Source: an uncultured Ectothiorhodospiraceae bacterium
GTDB lineage: Bacteria > Pseudomonadota > Gammaproteobacteria > Nevskiales > Oceanococcaceae
Direction of reading: 5' to 3'
Length of the DNA stretch: 45,814 nucleotides
Assembly (NCBI GenBank): GCA_937141935.1
Contig: CAKZQS010000010.1
Location: 1-45,814 of the forward strand
Shown here: positions 23,223 through 32,600 of the stretch, piece after piece
How the letters are laid out: each line of letters starts with the position of its first letter
Position numbering within the stretch: the stretch's first letter is position 1
The notes under the pieces: generated by a model
The model's database searches: none
What the model saw: only the letters and a program-made list of their open reading frames with translations
Told to the model about the DNA's origin: nothing
Position numbers and translations under genes: made by a program

Positions 23223-24164
23223 ATGCCCATGAACAATTCGCAGAACCGTGTGGTCGATCCGGTCCTGACCCAGGTCGCCCACGGCTACACGAACCCCGAG
23301 CGCATCGGCAGCCTGCTGTTCCCGCGGGTCGAGTCGCCCAAGCGCGGCGCGCAGGTGATCCGCTTTGGCAAGGAGGCCTTCTACACCTACCTGATGCGCC
23401 GGGCGCCGGGTGCGCGCAAGCAGCGCGTGATGTACGGCTTTGCGGCCGAGCCCATCGCGCTGGTGCAGGACGCGCTGGAAGGCCAGGTGCCGCTGGAATG
23501 GATCGAGGAATCCGAAGGCGTGCCCAACATCAACCACGAAACGCGCGCCGTGAACAACGTGATGGCCAGCCTGACGCTGGGCCTGGAGCGTGAGCAGGCG
23601 GCCCTGGCGACCGATGCCACGAAGTACGCCGCCGAGAACAAGACCACGCTGTCCGGAACCGACCAGTGGAGCCACCCGGATGCCGACCCCGGCGTGCAGA
23701 TCCGCGATTACAAGAACGTGGTGCGCCGCAAGACGGGCGTGTACCCGAATGTGATGGAGATCGGCGCCACGGCCTGGGAGGCCATCCAGAGCAACCAGAA
23801 GATTCGCGAGCAGTTCAAGTACACCAGCGCCGAGAGCATCACGGTGGAAATGGCGGCCCGCTACTTCCAGGTGGCCAAGCTTGAGATCGGCACCGGCGTC
23901 ACGGCGGACCCGGCCAACCCGGATGCCGACTTCGAGGACATCTGGGGCGACCAGATCGTGCTGGCCTACGTGCCGCAGCAGGGCCAGAACATCGAGGTGC
24001 CCAGCTTTGGCTACACCTACGAACTGCCCGGCCACCCGCAGGTGATGAAGAGCTACTGGGAAGATGCCACCGATTCGTGGATCTACCCGATGCGTTACGA
24101 CCGGCAGGCCATCCTGACCGGCGTCGACGCGGGCTTTCTGATCCAGAACGTGCGCGGGGGCTAA
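23223..24164 (+). CDS. Major capsid protein
   Basis: The 313-residue product is placed between decoration and head-completion genes, as in Mu-like phages. Residues 1-60 form an N-arm (NPERIGSLLFPRVESPKRGAQ), and the rest has the mixed alpha/beta character of HK97-fold coat proteins (AVNNVMASLTLGLEREQAAL helix, then DYKNVVRRKTGVYPNVMEIG). Ribosome site AAGGAG at 23210-23215 is strong, as needed for an abundant protein. Confidence 0.9.
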   Translation: MPMNNSQNRVVDPVLTQVAHGYTNPERIGSLLFPRVESPKRGAQVIRFGKEAFYTYLMRRAPGARKQRVMYGFAAEPIALVQDALEGQVPLEWIEESEGVPNINHETRAVNNVMASLTLGLEREQAALATDATKYAAENKTTLSGTDQWSHPDADPGVQIRDYKNVVRRKTGVYPNVMEIGATAWEAIQSNQKIREQFKYTSAESITVEMAARYFQVAKLEIGTGVTADPANPDADFEDIWGDQIVLAYVPQQGQNIEVPSFGYTYELPGHPQVMKSYWEDATDSWIYPMRYDRQAILTGVDAGFLIQNVRGG

Positions 24165-24167
24165 GCC

Positions 24168-24725
24168 ATGACCCACCGCGTGCTGGACACCATCACCTAC
24201 CGGGGCGAGCGGCACTATGCCGGCGCCACGGTGGCCATTGCCGAACACAAGGTGGCGGCCGAGCTGGAAGCGCTCGGCGTCATCGCCCGTGTCTCCGCTC
24301 CGTCGTCGCAAGACGATGGCTTGCCCGGCGGTAACCCCGCCGGGCTTTCTTCGGGCGGCACGGACTCGCACTCCCCCCCGCAGCGTGAAGGCCCCAATGG
24401 GGACGAGAAGGGGGCCGGCAATAGTGCCGGCCCCGCCGGCCCGGATGCGGGTGACGGCCAGGAAGGCAGCGGCCTTGGTGCTGGTGCCCAGGGCGATGGC
24501 CAAGGCGAAGGCGAGGACGCCGGGGGCGGCGAACAGCCGCCCACGCTGTTGCAGGCCACCGTGCAGCTGGTGGCAGCCGGCAAAGGGCTCACCAAGGGCG
24601 GCAAGCCCCGCGTCGAAGAGCTGGAAGCACTGACCGGCCAGGCCGAGATCAAGGCGGCCCTGCGCGACGAGGTGTTTGCCCAGGCGCAGGCCGAGGGGTT
24701 GATTACCGCGGAGCCCACTGGCTGA
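24168..24725 (+). CDS. Head protein with glycine/aspartate-rich linker
   Basis: The 185-residue product has a short N-terminal beta domain (VLDTITYRGERHYAGATVAI), a roughly 65-residue low-complexity linker of Gly, Asp, Ser, Ala and Glu, and a C-terminal helical domain (GKPRVEELEALTGQAEIKAALRDEV). It follows the capsid gene by 3 bp, the position of small head-completion proteins in Mu-like phages. The disordered linker suggests a tether between two structural parts. Function is not recognised further. Confidence 0.75.
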   Translation: MTHRVLDTITYRGERHYAGATVAIAEHKVAAELEALGVIARVSAPSSQDDGLPGGNPAGLSSGGTDSHSPPQREGPNGDEKGAGNSAGPAGPDAGDGQEGSGLGAGAQGDGQGEGEDAGGGEQPPTLLQATVQLVAAGKGLTKGGKPRVEELEALTGQAEIKAALRDEVFAQAQAEGLITAEPTG

Positions 24726-24735
24726 AGGCCGTGCG

Positions 24736-25062
24736 ATGGCGGAGCAAATTCCATACACCCGCGCGGCGCGCAGCTACCGGGCCGAGGGCACAGGCGATAG
24801 CGGCTGGATTCTGATGCCGGCGGCCGATGCGCCGGCCGCGCTGCACCTGCTGTCGGGCCGTGGCCGCTGGGAATACAGCGCGGACACCCCGGCGGCACTG
24901 GCCGGTGACACCGCCGCCGCCACGCCCGACCATCGCGGCACCCTGGATGCCCCCGCCGCCCGCACGGCCTACCCGCTGCCGGTGGCTGTTCGCTTTGTGG
25001 ATCAGGCTGGCGGCAGCAGCCGGTGGGTCGTGCAAATCAACGAACGCTCGGGGCCGCGCTGA
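24736..25062 (+). CDS. Hypothetical head protein (108 aa)
   Basis: The 108-residue product is mostly beta with a Pro/Ala-rich middle and a C-terminal strand pair (LPVAVRFVDQAGGSSRWVVQINE). It sits among head-completion and decoration genes and is coupled to the next gene through TGATG. No family is recognised. Confidence 0.7.
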   Translation: MAEQIPYTRAARSYRAEGTGDSGWILMPAADAPAALHLLSGRGRWEYSADTPAALAGDTAAATPDHRGTLDAPAARTAYPLPVAVRFVDQAGGSSRWVVQINERSGPR

Positions 25063-25403
25063 TGGGGTCCGGGTTGATCTTCGGTGCCGACGACGCGCTG
25101 GACTCCGGCGAGCGCGAGTTCCTGCACGTGCCGCAGCTGGTCACCCAGGCTGGCGACACCGTGCTGCACACGCCCCCGCCGGGGCATGCCCTGCGCCTGC
25201 GCTGGGTGTACGCGCTGAACGACCCCGCCAGCGCCACACCGGCGCTGATCACGATCCGCCTGGGCGACCAGGTGCTGTTTGTGGTGTACGGCATTTCCAA
25301 GCGGCAGCGGGTCACCGGCGCCGAGGGCGCGCCGCTCGTCGTGTCCCTGGACGTGGCGGGCAAGGTCGCCGCCACCTTTATCGTGGAAGAGGTGCCGCTG
25401 TGA
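25062..25403 (+). CDS. Hypothetical beta-rich structural protein (113 aa)
   Basis: ATG 25062 overlaps the previous stop as TGATG, and the stop overlaps the following GTG start. The product is almost entirely beta (LRLRWVYALNDPASATPALIT, TIRLGDQVLFVVYG, VVSLDVAGKVAATFIVEE). Probably a virion surface or head-fibre base protein by context. No family is recognised. Confidence 0.7.
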   Translation: MGSGLIFGADDALDSGEREFLHVPQLVTQAGDTVLHTPPPGHALRLRWVYALNDPASATPALITIRLGDQVLFVVYGISKRQRVTGAEGAPLVVSLDVAGKVAATFIVEEVPL

Positions 25404-25861
25404 GCAAAAGCAACGCGGCCGAGGCCGCCCTGCTGCGCCTGTGGTTTCTGAACGAGCCCATCGCAGGCCTTGGCGATGCCACCGGCGTGCGCGGCAGCAC
25501 GGCGGCCGGAAAGTTGTACCTGAGCCTGCACAGCGCCGCCCCGGGCGAGGCGGCCAATCAGGCCACGAGCGAGCTGGACTACCCCGGCTACGCCCGCGTC
25601 GGGGTGGACCGCGGCGCGGCCGAGTTCGATGTGGACGACGCCGCCGGGGTGATGTCGCTGATCAACAGCCATGACTTTCCCAAGATGGGTCAAGGCGCGC
25701 AGGTGACGGCCCGTTTCTGGGGGGTAGGCACAAAGGCCACCGGCACCGGGCTGCTTTTGTACAGCGGCGCCGTGGACCCGGAGATCCCTATCAACGAAGG
25801 CGTGTACCCCCGGCTGGAAGGCCAGGCGGATGGCGACCCCACCTTCGTGAGCGAAGACTGA
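25400..25861 (+). CDS. Tail-fibre/head-fibre type protein (LHSAAPGEA family)
   Basis: The 153-residue product starts at GTG 25400. It contains LYLSLHSAAPGEAANQATSE and YPGYARVGVDR, the signature of a small phage protein family commonly annotated as tail fibre or virion surface protein, followed by beta segments around ARFWGVGTKATGTGLLLYSG. The location among head genes suggests a head fibre instead. Function by similarity of pattern only. Confidence 0.75.
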   Translation: MSKSNAAEAALLRLWFLNEPIAGLGDATGVRGSTAAGKLYLSLHSAAPGEAANQATSELDYPGYARVGVDRGAAEFDVDDAAGVMSLINSHDFPKMGQGAQVTARFWGVGTKATGTGLLLYSGAVDPEIPINEGVYPRLEGQADGDPTFVSED

Positions 25862-26070
25862 TGCCCGTCTGGACCCGCGACTCCACGAGCCAGGCGCCGC
25901 GTGTGCTGTACACGCCCGACGATGCCGTGGCGGCGCAATGCGATGCCCTGATCTACGACCCGCAGGCGCCATGCCCCTGGCAGATGCACATGAGCGGCCT
26001 CAATGGCCAGTCGACCCAAGCCGAGGTTGAAGAGCAGCTGCGCGCCAATGGCGGCTTGGTGGAGGACTGA
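25861..26070 (+). CDS. Hypothetical small protein (69 aa)
   Basis: It is linked by TGATG to the gene before and by one-base overlap to the gene after. The product is acidic, 69 residues, with two Cys and a Trp/Met/His-rich centre (CPWQMHMSGLNGQST) and a helical end (QAEVEEQLRANGG). It probably belongs to the same structural cluster. No family is recognised. Confidence 0.65.
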   Translation: MPVWTRDSTSQAPRVLYTPDDAVAAQCDALIYDPQAPCPWQMHMSGLNGQSTQAEVEEQLRANGGLVED

Positions 26071-27017
26071 TGGCCTTCGGCGACCTCAGTGCTTTTTACC
26101 TTCAGCACGCTGGCGGAGCGCCGCTGTTGCCGTGGGGCACCAACGTCCGCCAGCTGCGGGACGCGCCCAGCGCGCAAGCGGACTCGGACACCGACCAATC
26201 GCACCCAAGCAATCAGGATTCAACCCGCATTGCCCGGCCCTACCAAGTCAGCAGCACAGGCAGCGTGCCCAGCTTTGGCTGGGCGGTAGATCCAGCGGAC
26301 CTGGTCCCGCCTGCAGGGAGCCAGCGGCTCATTCGCGCGGGCGCGCACCGTGTGGTGCTCTACATCGCGGCGCCCCTGGTGGGCCAGGGCAGCAGCTGCC
26401 GCCTATTGCTGAACGTGTATCGGGTGGCTTCGGCAGCGGCGTCCCAGCCCTATGAGCGCACACTTCTCGGCCAGGCCGTCGACGATTTTTCGAGCGCGGG
26501 GGGCGAGACGAGTATCTCCGTGAATTTGCCCGAGGTCGTTTTTGGCCCTGGCGAGTCGATCCAATACACGCTTCGTACGCGGGTTAACGCTGGGCTCCTG
26601 CAGTCGGTTTACACCTTGGTGCTGGGCACCTCCGGGGGCCTGCAGGGCAACGTGGTCTCTCGTATCGAGATCCCCGGCCTGATCGCGGTAGCACGGACGC
26701 GCGGCAGCGCGTCCGGCGGCAGCGCCGCAGCAGGCCGCGGTGCCCGCGTTCGCGGCGCGAAGGGCGCGGCGGCCAGCACGTCGCTGGCCTCGGGCCGGCT
26801 TTCCGCAGTTGCCGCCATGCGCGGTAGCGCCGCGGGTACCAGCGTCGCCGCCGGCCGATTGTCAGCCACCGCGGCCATGCGCGGTACGGCCGCGGGTGCA
26901 TCCCAGGCAACGGGCCGGGGGGCGCGTGTTCGGGGCGGGGTGGGTCGAGCAGTGGTTGGCGGCGGCGACGGCGGCGGTCCAGGCCATCGCGGCGTGATCA
27001 TCCTGGAGGGCGATTGA
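26070..27017 (+). CDS. Virion protein with repeated Gly/Ala/Arg/Ser C-terminus
   Basis: This 315-residue protein has a beta-rich N-terminal domain (residues 1-205, including HRVVLYIAAPLVGQGSSCRLLLNVYR and YTLVLGTSGGLQGNVV). An unusual C-terminal array follows, in which a unit of about 20 residues recurs four times (for example RGSAAGTSVAAGRLSATAAM). It ends in Gly-rich GGGDGGGPG. The fusion of a globular domain to short repeats suggests a head fibre or surface-exposed decoration. No named family fits. Confidence 0.75.
   Translation: MAFGDLSAFYLQHAGGAPLLPWGTNVRQLRDAPSAQADSDTDQSHPSNQDSTRIARPYQVSSTGSVPSFGWAVDPADLVPPAGSQRLIRAGAHRVVLYIAAPLVGQGSSCRLLLNVYRVASAAASQPYERTLLGQAVDDFSSAGGETSISVNLPEVVFGPGESIQYTLRTRVNAGLLQSVYTLVLGTSGGLQGNVVSRIEIPGLIAVARTRGSASGGSAAAGRGARVRGAKGAAASTSLASGRLSAVAAMRGSAAGTSVAAGRLSATAAMRGTAAGASQATGRGARVRGGVGRAVVGGGDGGGPGHRGVIILEGD
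26698..26931 (+). repeat. In-frame imperfect repeats of about 60 bp
   Basis: Four diverged copies encode R-G-(S/T/A)-A-A-G-x-S-x-A-x-G-R blocks. Neighbouring copies share runs such as GCCATGCGCGGTA and CCGCGGGT, so length change by slippage or recombination is likely. Confidence 0.65.
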
Positions 27018-27511
27018 TGAGCTACACCACGCCCGCCGGCATGGCCACGGCCTTCGGTGCGAAGGAGCTGGCCGAGATCTGCGACCGCGACCATGCGCCG
27101 TTTCTGGTGTCGGCCGACGTGTTTGCATTGGCGGCCACCGGCGGCGACCTGTCCGGCGAGCCAGCCGAGGTGCAGGCCGCGGCCGCCGCGGCGCTGGTGC
27201 GCTGCCAGGGCGCCATCGACCGCGCCGGCGCCGAGATCGACAGCCGGCTGGCATGCGCCACGGCGTTGCCGCTGACGGCGGACGCCGTGCAGGCCAATGG
27301 CCTGGCCGGCCGCTGCGCGGATATCGCCCGCTACCTGCTGCACGACGATGCCAAGCCCGAGCATGTGGAGGCCGGCTACAAGGATGCGCTGGCCTGGCTG
27401 CGCGACATTGCCGCCGGTCGGGCCTGCCTGCTGGCCGATGCGGTGCATACGCCGCCGCAGCGGGTGCGCACGGGCCAGGCGCGCAGCGGCTTTGACTGGG
27501 GACGCTACTGA
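27017..27511 (+). CDS. DUF1320 family head-tail connector (Mu gp36-like)
   Basis: The 164-residue product has the DUF1320 layout of Mu gp36: an N-terminal helix (YTTPAGMATAFGAKELAEI), a helical body with AIDRAGAEIDSRLA, and GLAGRCADIARYLLHDDAKPEHVEAGYKDALAWLRDIAAGR. Such proteins form the adaptor ring beneath the portal. ATG 27017 overlaps the previous stop as TGATG. Confidence 0.9.
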   Translation: MSYTTPAGMATAFGAKELAEICDRDHAPFLVSADVFALAATGGDLSGEPAEVQAAAAAALVRCQGAIDRAGAEIDSRLACATALPLTADAVQANGLAGRCADIARYLLHDDAKPEHVEAGYKDALAWLRDIAAGRACLLADAVHTPPQRVRTGQARSGFDWGRY

Positions 27512-27954
27512 TGGCCGGCGTGGGCGTTTCCATCACCCGCGACACGGTGGGCGACCGGCTGGACCAGCTGGCGCATGCCATCGGCGATTTGCAGCAGCCG
27601 CTGACCGACATTGGCGACTTCGCCGTGAGCGAGGTGCTGGCGGGCTTTGATGCCGCGGCCGACCCCTGGGGGCTGCCGTGGCAGATCAGCCAGCGGGCGG
27701 CCGAAGAAGGCGGCAAGACACTGACCGACCACGGCCACCTGCGCGACTCCTATACCTATGCGGTGTCGGCCGACGGCGTGGCCGTGGGCTCGAACATGAT
27801 CTATGCCGCGCCGCACCAGTTCGGCTGGCCGAAGAAGAACCTGCCGGCCCGCCCGCAGCTCCCCATCCGCGAGGACGTGCTGGCGTTGCCGCCGCACTGG
27901 GTGGATGAGATCGACGGCATCCTCTCCGACCACCTGCTGGGGGGCCTGCAATGA
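27511..27954 (+). CDS. Virion morphogenesis protein (Mu G-like, Phage_tail_S)
   Basis: This 147-residue protein of the Mu G / P2 gpS morphogenesis family acts in tail completion. Hallmarks include DTVGDRLDQLAHAI, DPWGLPWQISQRAAEEGGKTLTDHG, LRDSYTY, and APHQFGWPKKNLPARPQL. In Mu, gene G follows F. Here it lies after the gp36-like gene and far from F, which is on the opposite arm. Confidence 0.9.
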   Translation: MAGVGVSITRDTVGDRLDQLAHAIGDLQQPLTDIGDFAVSEVLAGFDAAADPWGLPWQISQRAAEEGGKTLTDHGHLRDSYTYAVSADGVAVGSNMIYAAPHQFGWPKKNLPARPQLPIREDVLALPPHWVDEIDGILSDHLLGGLQ

Positions 27955-28433
27955 CCCCGCACGCGCGCCTGGCCGATGACTACTTCGCGCTCGAAGCCCG
28001 GCTGATCGCCCGCGCTCGCGAGGTGTTCGGGGATGAGATGCGCGGCTACTACGGCGTGGCCGAAACGGCCGAGCTGAACCTGCGCAACCTGCCCACGCCC
28101 AGCCTGCAGTTCGTGTTTGAGCGCGATGTGCTGGGCAGCGGCGACGGCGCGCAGCAGGCCGGTGGAGCCATTCAGCTGGTGCGCCAGCAGTGGACGATCT
28201 GGCTGGCCGTGGCCAACCACCGCCAGGGCCGTGGCGGCGAGCACCGCCGCAGCGAGGCCGGGCCCTACCTGATCCGCCTGATCAACGCCTTTGCCGGCTG
28301 GCCGGACAAGGGCGATATCGACGACTTCTCCCAGCTGCGGCGCATCACGCCGCCGCAGCGCCCGCGCTACACGGCCACCACGATCCTGTTTCCGGTGACC
28401 TTCGAAGCGCGCCTGACCACCCACCGCGGCTAG
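27951..28433 (+). CDS. Gp37-like head-tail/tail terminator protein
   Basis: The 160-residue alpha/beta product has a C-terminal strand set (YTATTILFPVTFEARLT) and a middle QQWTIWLAVANHRQGRGGE segment characteristic of Mu gp37-type and other minor tail proteins. Placed between the G-like gene and the tail-tube gene, it is the likely tail terminator. The assignment rests on position and general fold pattern. Confidence 0.75.
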   Translation: MTPHARLADDYFALEARLIARAREVFGDEMRGYYGVAETAELNLRNLPTPSLQFVFERDVLGSGDGAQQAGGAIQLVRQQWTIWLAVANHRQGRGGEHRRSEAGPYLIRLINAFAGWPDKGDIDDFSQLRRITPPQRPRYTATTILFPVTFEARLTTHRG

Positions 28434-28444
28434 GAGCACATGCC

Positions 28445-28621
28445 ATGAGCACGCGCAAGACGGCGGCGAAAGCCGCACCCAAGAAGGTCAGCGTGACGCT
28501 GGCCAAGCCCCACACCCACCAAGGCGTGCCGCTGCCCAAGGGCGCGCAGATCGATGTGGGTGCCCACCTGGTGCCGTGGCTCAAAGCCCGCGGCGTGATT
28601 GAGAAAGGAGCCTCGCAATGA
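28445..28621 (+). CDS. Small tail protein (DUF2635-like, Mu gp38 position)
   Basis: The 58-residue product has a basic N-terminus rich in Lys/Ala and then a small beta domain (VTLAKPHTHQGVPLPKGAQIDV) ending in LVPWLKARGVIEKG. Size, fold and position before the tail tube gene match Mu gp38-type proteins. ATG 28445, and the stop overlaps the tail-tube ATG as ATGA. Confidence 0.75.
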   Translation: MSTRKTAAKAAPKKVSVTLAKPHTHQGVPLPKGAQIDVGAHLVPWLKARGVIEKGASQ

Positions 28622-29355
28622 GCAACCGCAGCTTTATCGGCCTGGCCGACTGCTACCTGGCGCCCTATGCCACAGCCGGCGCCGCGCGCTTTCTGGGCTC
28701 GCTGTCGCAGCTGCAGCTGCAGTACGACGAGGAGCAGAAGGAACAACGCAACTACGGCCGCGAGGGCGGCCTGCTGAACGCGACCGCGCGGGTCAACAAG
28801 ATCGCCGTCAACGCCACCTTCCAGAGCATCAGCAAGGCCAACCTGGCGCTGGCGCTGCGGGCGGCGGCCACTGACGAGGTGGGCGGCACGGTGACTGACG
28901 AGCCGCACACGGCCTACCCGGACGCGCTGGTGCGCACCGCCCACCCCAACCCCACCGCGGTGGTGGTGACCGACGATGCCGGCGCCGTGACCTATGACGA
29001 GGGCGACGACTACCGGGTGACCGGGGCCGGCATTGTGCCGGTGGCCGGCGGCGACATCGGCAGCGCCGCGGCGATCAAGGTCAGCTACAGCTATGGCGCC
29101 TACGAGCGCGTCGAGGCGCTGACCGAGAGCCAGCAGGACTGGACGCTGAACTTCGATGGCCTCAACGAAGCCGAGGGCGGCCAGAACGTGGTGGCCGACC
29201 TGTGGCGGCTGCGCTTTGGCGGGGTGCAGAGCTTCGATCTGATCGGCGACGAGTACATCAACCTGCAGCTCACGGGCTTTTTGCTGCGCGACCCGAACCA
29301 GACCGGCACGGGCGTGAGCAAGTTCTTCCGCTGGCTGTACCCGGCCGCCGCCTGA
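28618..29355 (+). CDS. Major tail tube protein (siphovirus type)
   Basis: The 245-residue beta-rich product has an N-terminal domain (residues 1-100) and a C-terminal domain with SYSYGAYERVEAL and NFDGLNEAEGGQNVVADLWRLRFG, similar to tail-tube proteins of B3/D3112-like phages. No sheath gene lies next to it, so the tail is long and non-contractile. This is a real difference from Mu, whose myovirus tail uses L sheath and M tube. Confidence 0.85.
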   Translation: MSNRSFIGLADCYLAPYATAGAARFLGSLSQLQLQYDEEQKEQRNYGREGGLLNATARVNKIAVNATFQSISKANLALALRAAATDEVGGTVTDEPHTAYPDALVRTAHPNPTAVVVTDDAGAVTYDEGDDYRVTGAGIVPVAGGDIGSAAAIKVSYSYGAYERVEALTESQQDWTLNFDGLNEAEGGQNVVADLWRLRFGGVQSFDLIGDEYINLQLTGFLLRDPNQTGTGVSKFFRWLYPAAA

Positions 29356-29403
29356 CCGGCCGGCGCGTGACGGCGCCCGCTGCCGCGTGAGCGGCGGCGG
29401 GCC

Positions 29404-29634
29404 TTAACGCAAGCCCCGCAGCAGCCCGCCCACCAGCGCCGTGATGACCGCGCCACACAGCAGGAGCAGCCCGACCCCGATGGGAATCGCCAGCACATAC
29501 CCCGCCCAGCCCAGCCACACGGCCAATGGGCTTTGTTCGTATGGGGTGACCACCACGGCGGCGAAGAAGCTCAGCGTGGGCGCCAGGATTAGCGTCCAGG
29601 TGATGGCGTTGCGGATAGCGGGGGGATAGGTCAT
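29404..29634 (-). CDS. Minus-strand two-TM membrane protein in the tail operon
   Basis: The 76-residue product has two strong membrane helices (ITWTLILAPTLSFFAAVVV and AGYVLAIPIGVGLLLLCGAVITALV) with a short charged loop. GC3 is very high in this frame, arguing that it is a real gene on the opposite strand and not a shadow. It reads against the tail transcript. Its ATG overlaps the tape-measure ATG within the palindrome TCATGA (29631-29636). It occupies the space where a tail assembly chaperone is usually found. Function is unknown. Confidence 0.6.
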   Translation of the reverse strand: MTYPPAIRNAITWTLILAPTLSFFAAVVVTPYEQSPLAVWLGWAGYVLAIPIGVGLLLLCGAVITALVGGLLRGLR

Positions 29635-32600
29635 GACGGACTTTGTCACCCAGTTCAAGATCGCGCTCGATGCGGCCGAGGGCCGGACCGAGCTGGAGCG
29701 CTTTCACAGTGCATTCAACCGCACTTTGCGCGAGCTGGGCAAATCCGATACAGAGATCAAGGCCTTCTTCGATCTGGAGCAGGCTGTGCGCCGTGGCGAG
29801 CGCAGCATGGCCGAGCTGGATGCGGAGACCCGGCAGCTGCTGGGTCGCTACCAGCAACTGGGCCAGGTCGCCCGCGACCGCGACTTTCTGGGGCTGGAAA
29901 GCCACAAGCAGGTCGAGGCGGAGATCCGCAAGGTCCGCGGGGCCTATGACCGGCTGAAGGCCAGCGGGCAGCTCACTAGCGCCGAGCTGGGCCAGGCGGC
30001 GCTGCGGACGCGCGAGCGGATTGTGGAGCTGGAGCAACGCACCAATGGCTGGGGCGCGGCTCTGGAGCGCAGCAAGTTCGCGCTGGGGCAGACGGTGGCT
30101 GCGGGGGCCGGACTGATCAGCGTGGTGCGCCAGGCGGCGACCTTCCAGGCGGCGATGACCGACGTGGCCAAGGTGGTCGAGGGCACGCCCCAGCAGATCG
30201 AGGCGCTGGGCAAAGAGATCCAGGCGCTGTCGCGCGAGCTGCCGATCAGCGCCGAAGGGCTGGCGGAGATTGCGGCGGCTGGCGGGCAGCTGGGCATCCC
30301 CATCGAGAACCTGGCCGAGTTCACGCGGCTGGCCGCGAAGATGGCCAGCGCCTTTGAAATCAGCACCGCCGAGGCCGGCCAGGCCATTGGCAAGCTGGTC
30401 AACATCTTCGACTTGCCGCTGGACAAGGTCGAGGAGCTGGGCGACGCCATCAACACGCTGGCGGCCACCACCGGCGCCAACGAAGCGCAGCTGCTGGAAT
30501 TCCTGACCCGCGTCGGCGGCACGGCGAAGAACTTTGGCCTGGTGGCCGAGGAAGCGGCGGCGCTGGGCGCAGCGCTGATCGAGCTGGGCAAGCCGCCGGA
30601 GGTAGCGGCCAACGCGGTGAACACGCTGCTCTCGCGCCTGCAAACGGCCGAGGTGCAAAGCAAGGAGTTTCGCGAGGCGCTGGCCGGCATTGGCATCGAC
30701 GCGGCCGAGATGGCGCAGCGCATTGCCGACGAGCCACAAGCGGCGCTGCTGGACTTTTTGGCAACCCTGGACAAGCTGGATGCCAAGTCGCGTGCGCAAG
30801 CGTTGACGCAGCTGTTTGGCACCGAATACCAGGACGATATCGCCCTGGCCGTGGGCGCGCTGGACAAGTACGAGGAGGCCCTGGGTCGGGCAACCGACCG
30901 CAGTCAGACCGCTGGGGCTCTGAACGATGAGTTCACCGCCCGGCTGCAAGACCAAGAGCAGCAGCTGCAGCTGCTGAAGAATGCGATATCGGAGGCGGCC
31001 ACCAACCTGGGCACTGTGCTGCTGCCGGCGGTGACTCAGATCACGCAGGGCTTTACCGGCGCGACGCAGGGGCTGGCGGACTTTGTTGAAGAGTTCCCGC
31101 GCGTGTCCGCGCTGGCGGCCGTGGTGGCCACGGTGGGGGTATCAGTCAGCGGCCTGTCAGTCCTGTTCGGCACGCTGCAGCTCGCGGGCGGCAAGGCCAT
31201 CAGCAGCATCTCGCGCAATTTTGAGGCGGCGAAGCGCCCGGTGGGCGAGTACGCCGCCGAAGTGGGCAAACTCAAGACGGCGTTCGCGCTACTCAATGCC
31301 GCGATCGTCGGGGTTGAGATCGGGCAGTACCTGCGCGACGAGTTCGAGCTGGCGCGCATCGCGGGTGCGTTCCTGGCCGAGGCCTTGGTGTCATTGGGGG
31401 CCGTGGCCAAGCTGACTTTCGATGTGCTGCGAAATCCGTTGAATGCGGACGAAGCCTGGGCGGCGTATCGCGAGGAGATGGCGAACATCCGCGCCGAGTT
31501 TGCGCAGATCCGTCAGGACGCCACGGACGCCGGCCAAGCTGCCCTCCAGGCCGCCGAAGAAGGCGCCGAGGGCGCCAACAAGCAGGGTGCCGCCGCAGCT
31601 GACGCGGCCGACAAGACGGGCACGCTGGCGGACGAAACGGCGCGGGTAGGTGACGCAGCTGCGGCCGCCACGCCCCGCCTCGAAGCGGCCGGCGCGGCCG
31701 CCGGCGGGCTGGCGAAGGCCGGCGCCGATGCCGCCAAGGCGCTCGGCGAGTTGGACGAAGCGGCGCTGGCGAGCGAGATCGAGCTGGCATCGGCGAAGCT
31801 GCGGGCGCACCAGGCCGAAGTGGATGCGCTGCGGGAGGCCTACCCGGCTTTGTCCGACGCCACCTTCGAGGCCGTCGCCCACATGGTGGAGGGCTTTGCC
31901 GAAGCCCAGGCGGGTGCCGAGGCGGCCGCCGCGCAAGTCGAGGTGCTGCGCGAGGAGCAGCTGCGCCGGCTGGGCTTGGACGCCGCGGCCATCGCCACGG
32001 GTATCAGCGCCGACTTTGCCCAGGTCGAGCGCGCGGTGCGCCGCTTGGCCGGCCCGCTCGAAGCCACCGGCGCCGAGCTGGCGGCAGCGATCGACAAGCT
32101 GCTGGCCGCCGCGGATAGCACGGCCGAGCTGGAGCAGGTGGGCGCGCTGCTGGCCGACACGCAGGTGCGCCAATCGCTCTCGACTGCGGACCTCACCCGG
32201 CTCACGCAGGAGCTGACCCAAGCCCAAGGCGACGCGAGCCGGGCAACGGCCGGGCTTGAGGAGGCGTACCGCACCCTGGGTCTGACCAGTAGCGCCACCC
32301 TGCAGCGCCAGGCCGAACAGGCCCGCGCGGCGTTTGAGGCGATTCGCGCCGCGAACGAGCCCATTGCTGATCAGGAGCGGGCCTGGCTCGCGGTCGCGCA
32401 AGCCGAGCTGCGCGCGGCAGAGGCGGCGGGCACGGTGCAGCGCGCCGGTGTGCAGGCCGCGCTGGAAACCGAGGCCGCGGCCCTGGGCCTCGGCGACGCC
32501 CTGCAGGGGATCGTGGCCGGCTATGCGCAGGCCGGGGGCGAGGCTGCGCGGTTTGGCGAGCAAGCGCAGTCGGCGGCCGACACGGCGGTGGAATCGTTGC

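Noticed and set aside
22599-24758. 719-codon minus-strand frame over the scaffold and capsid genes
   Set aside because: Antisense shadow of the high-GC late operon with no recognisable domain.
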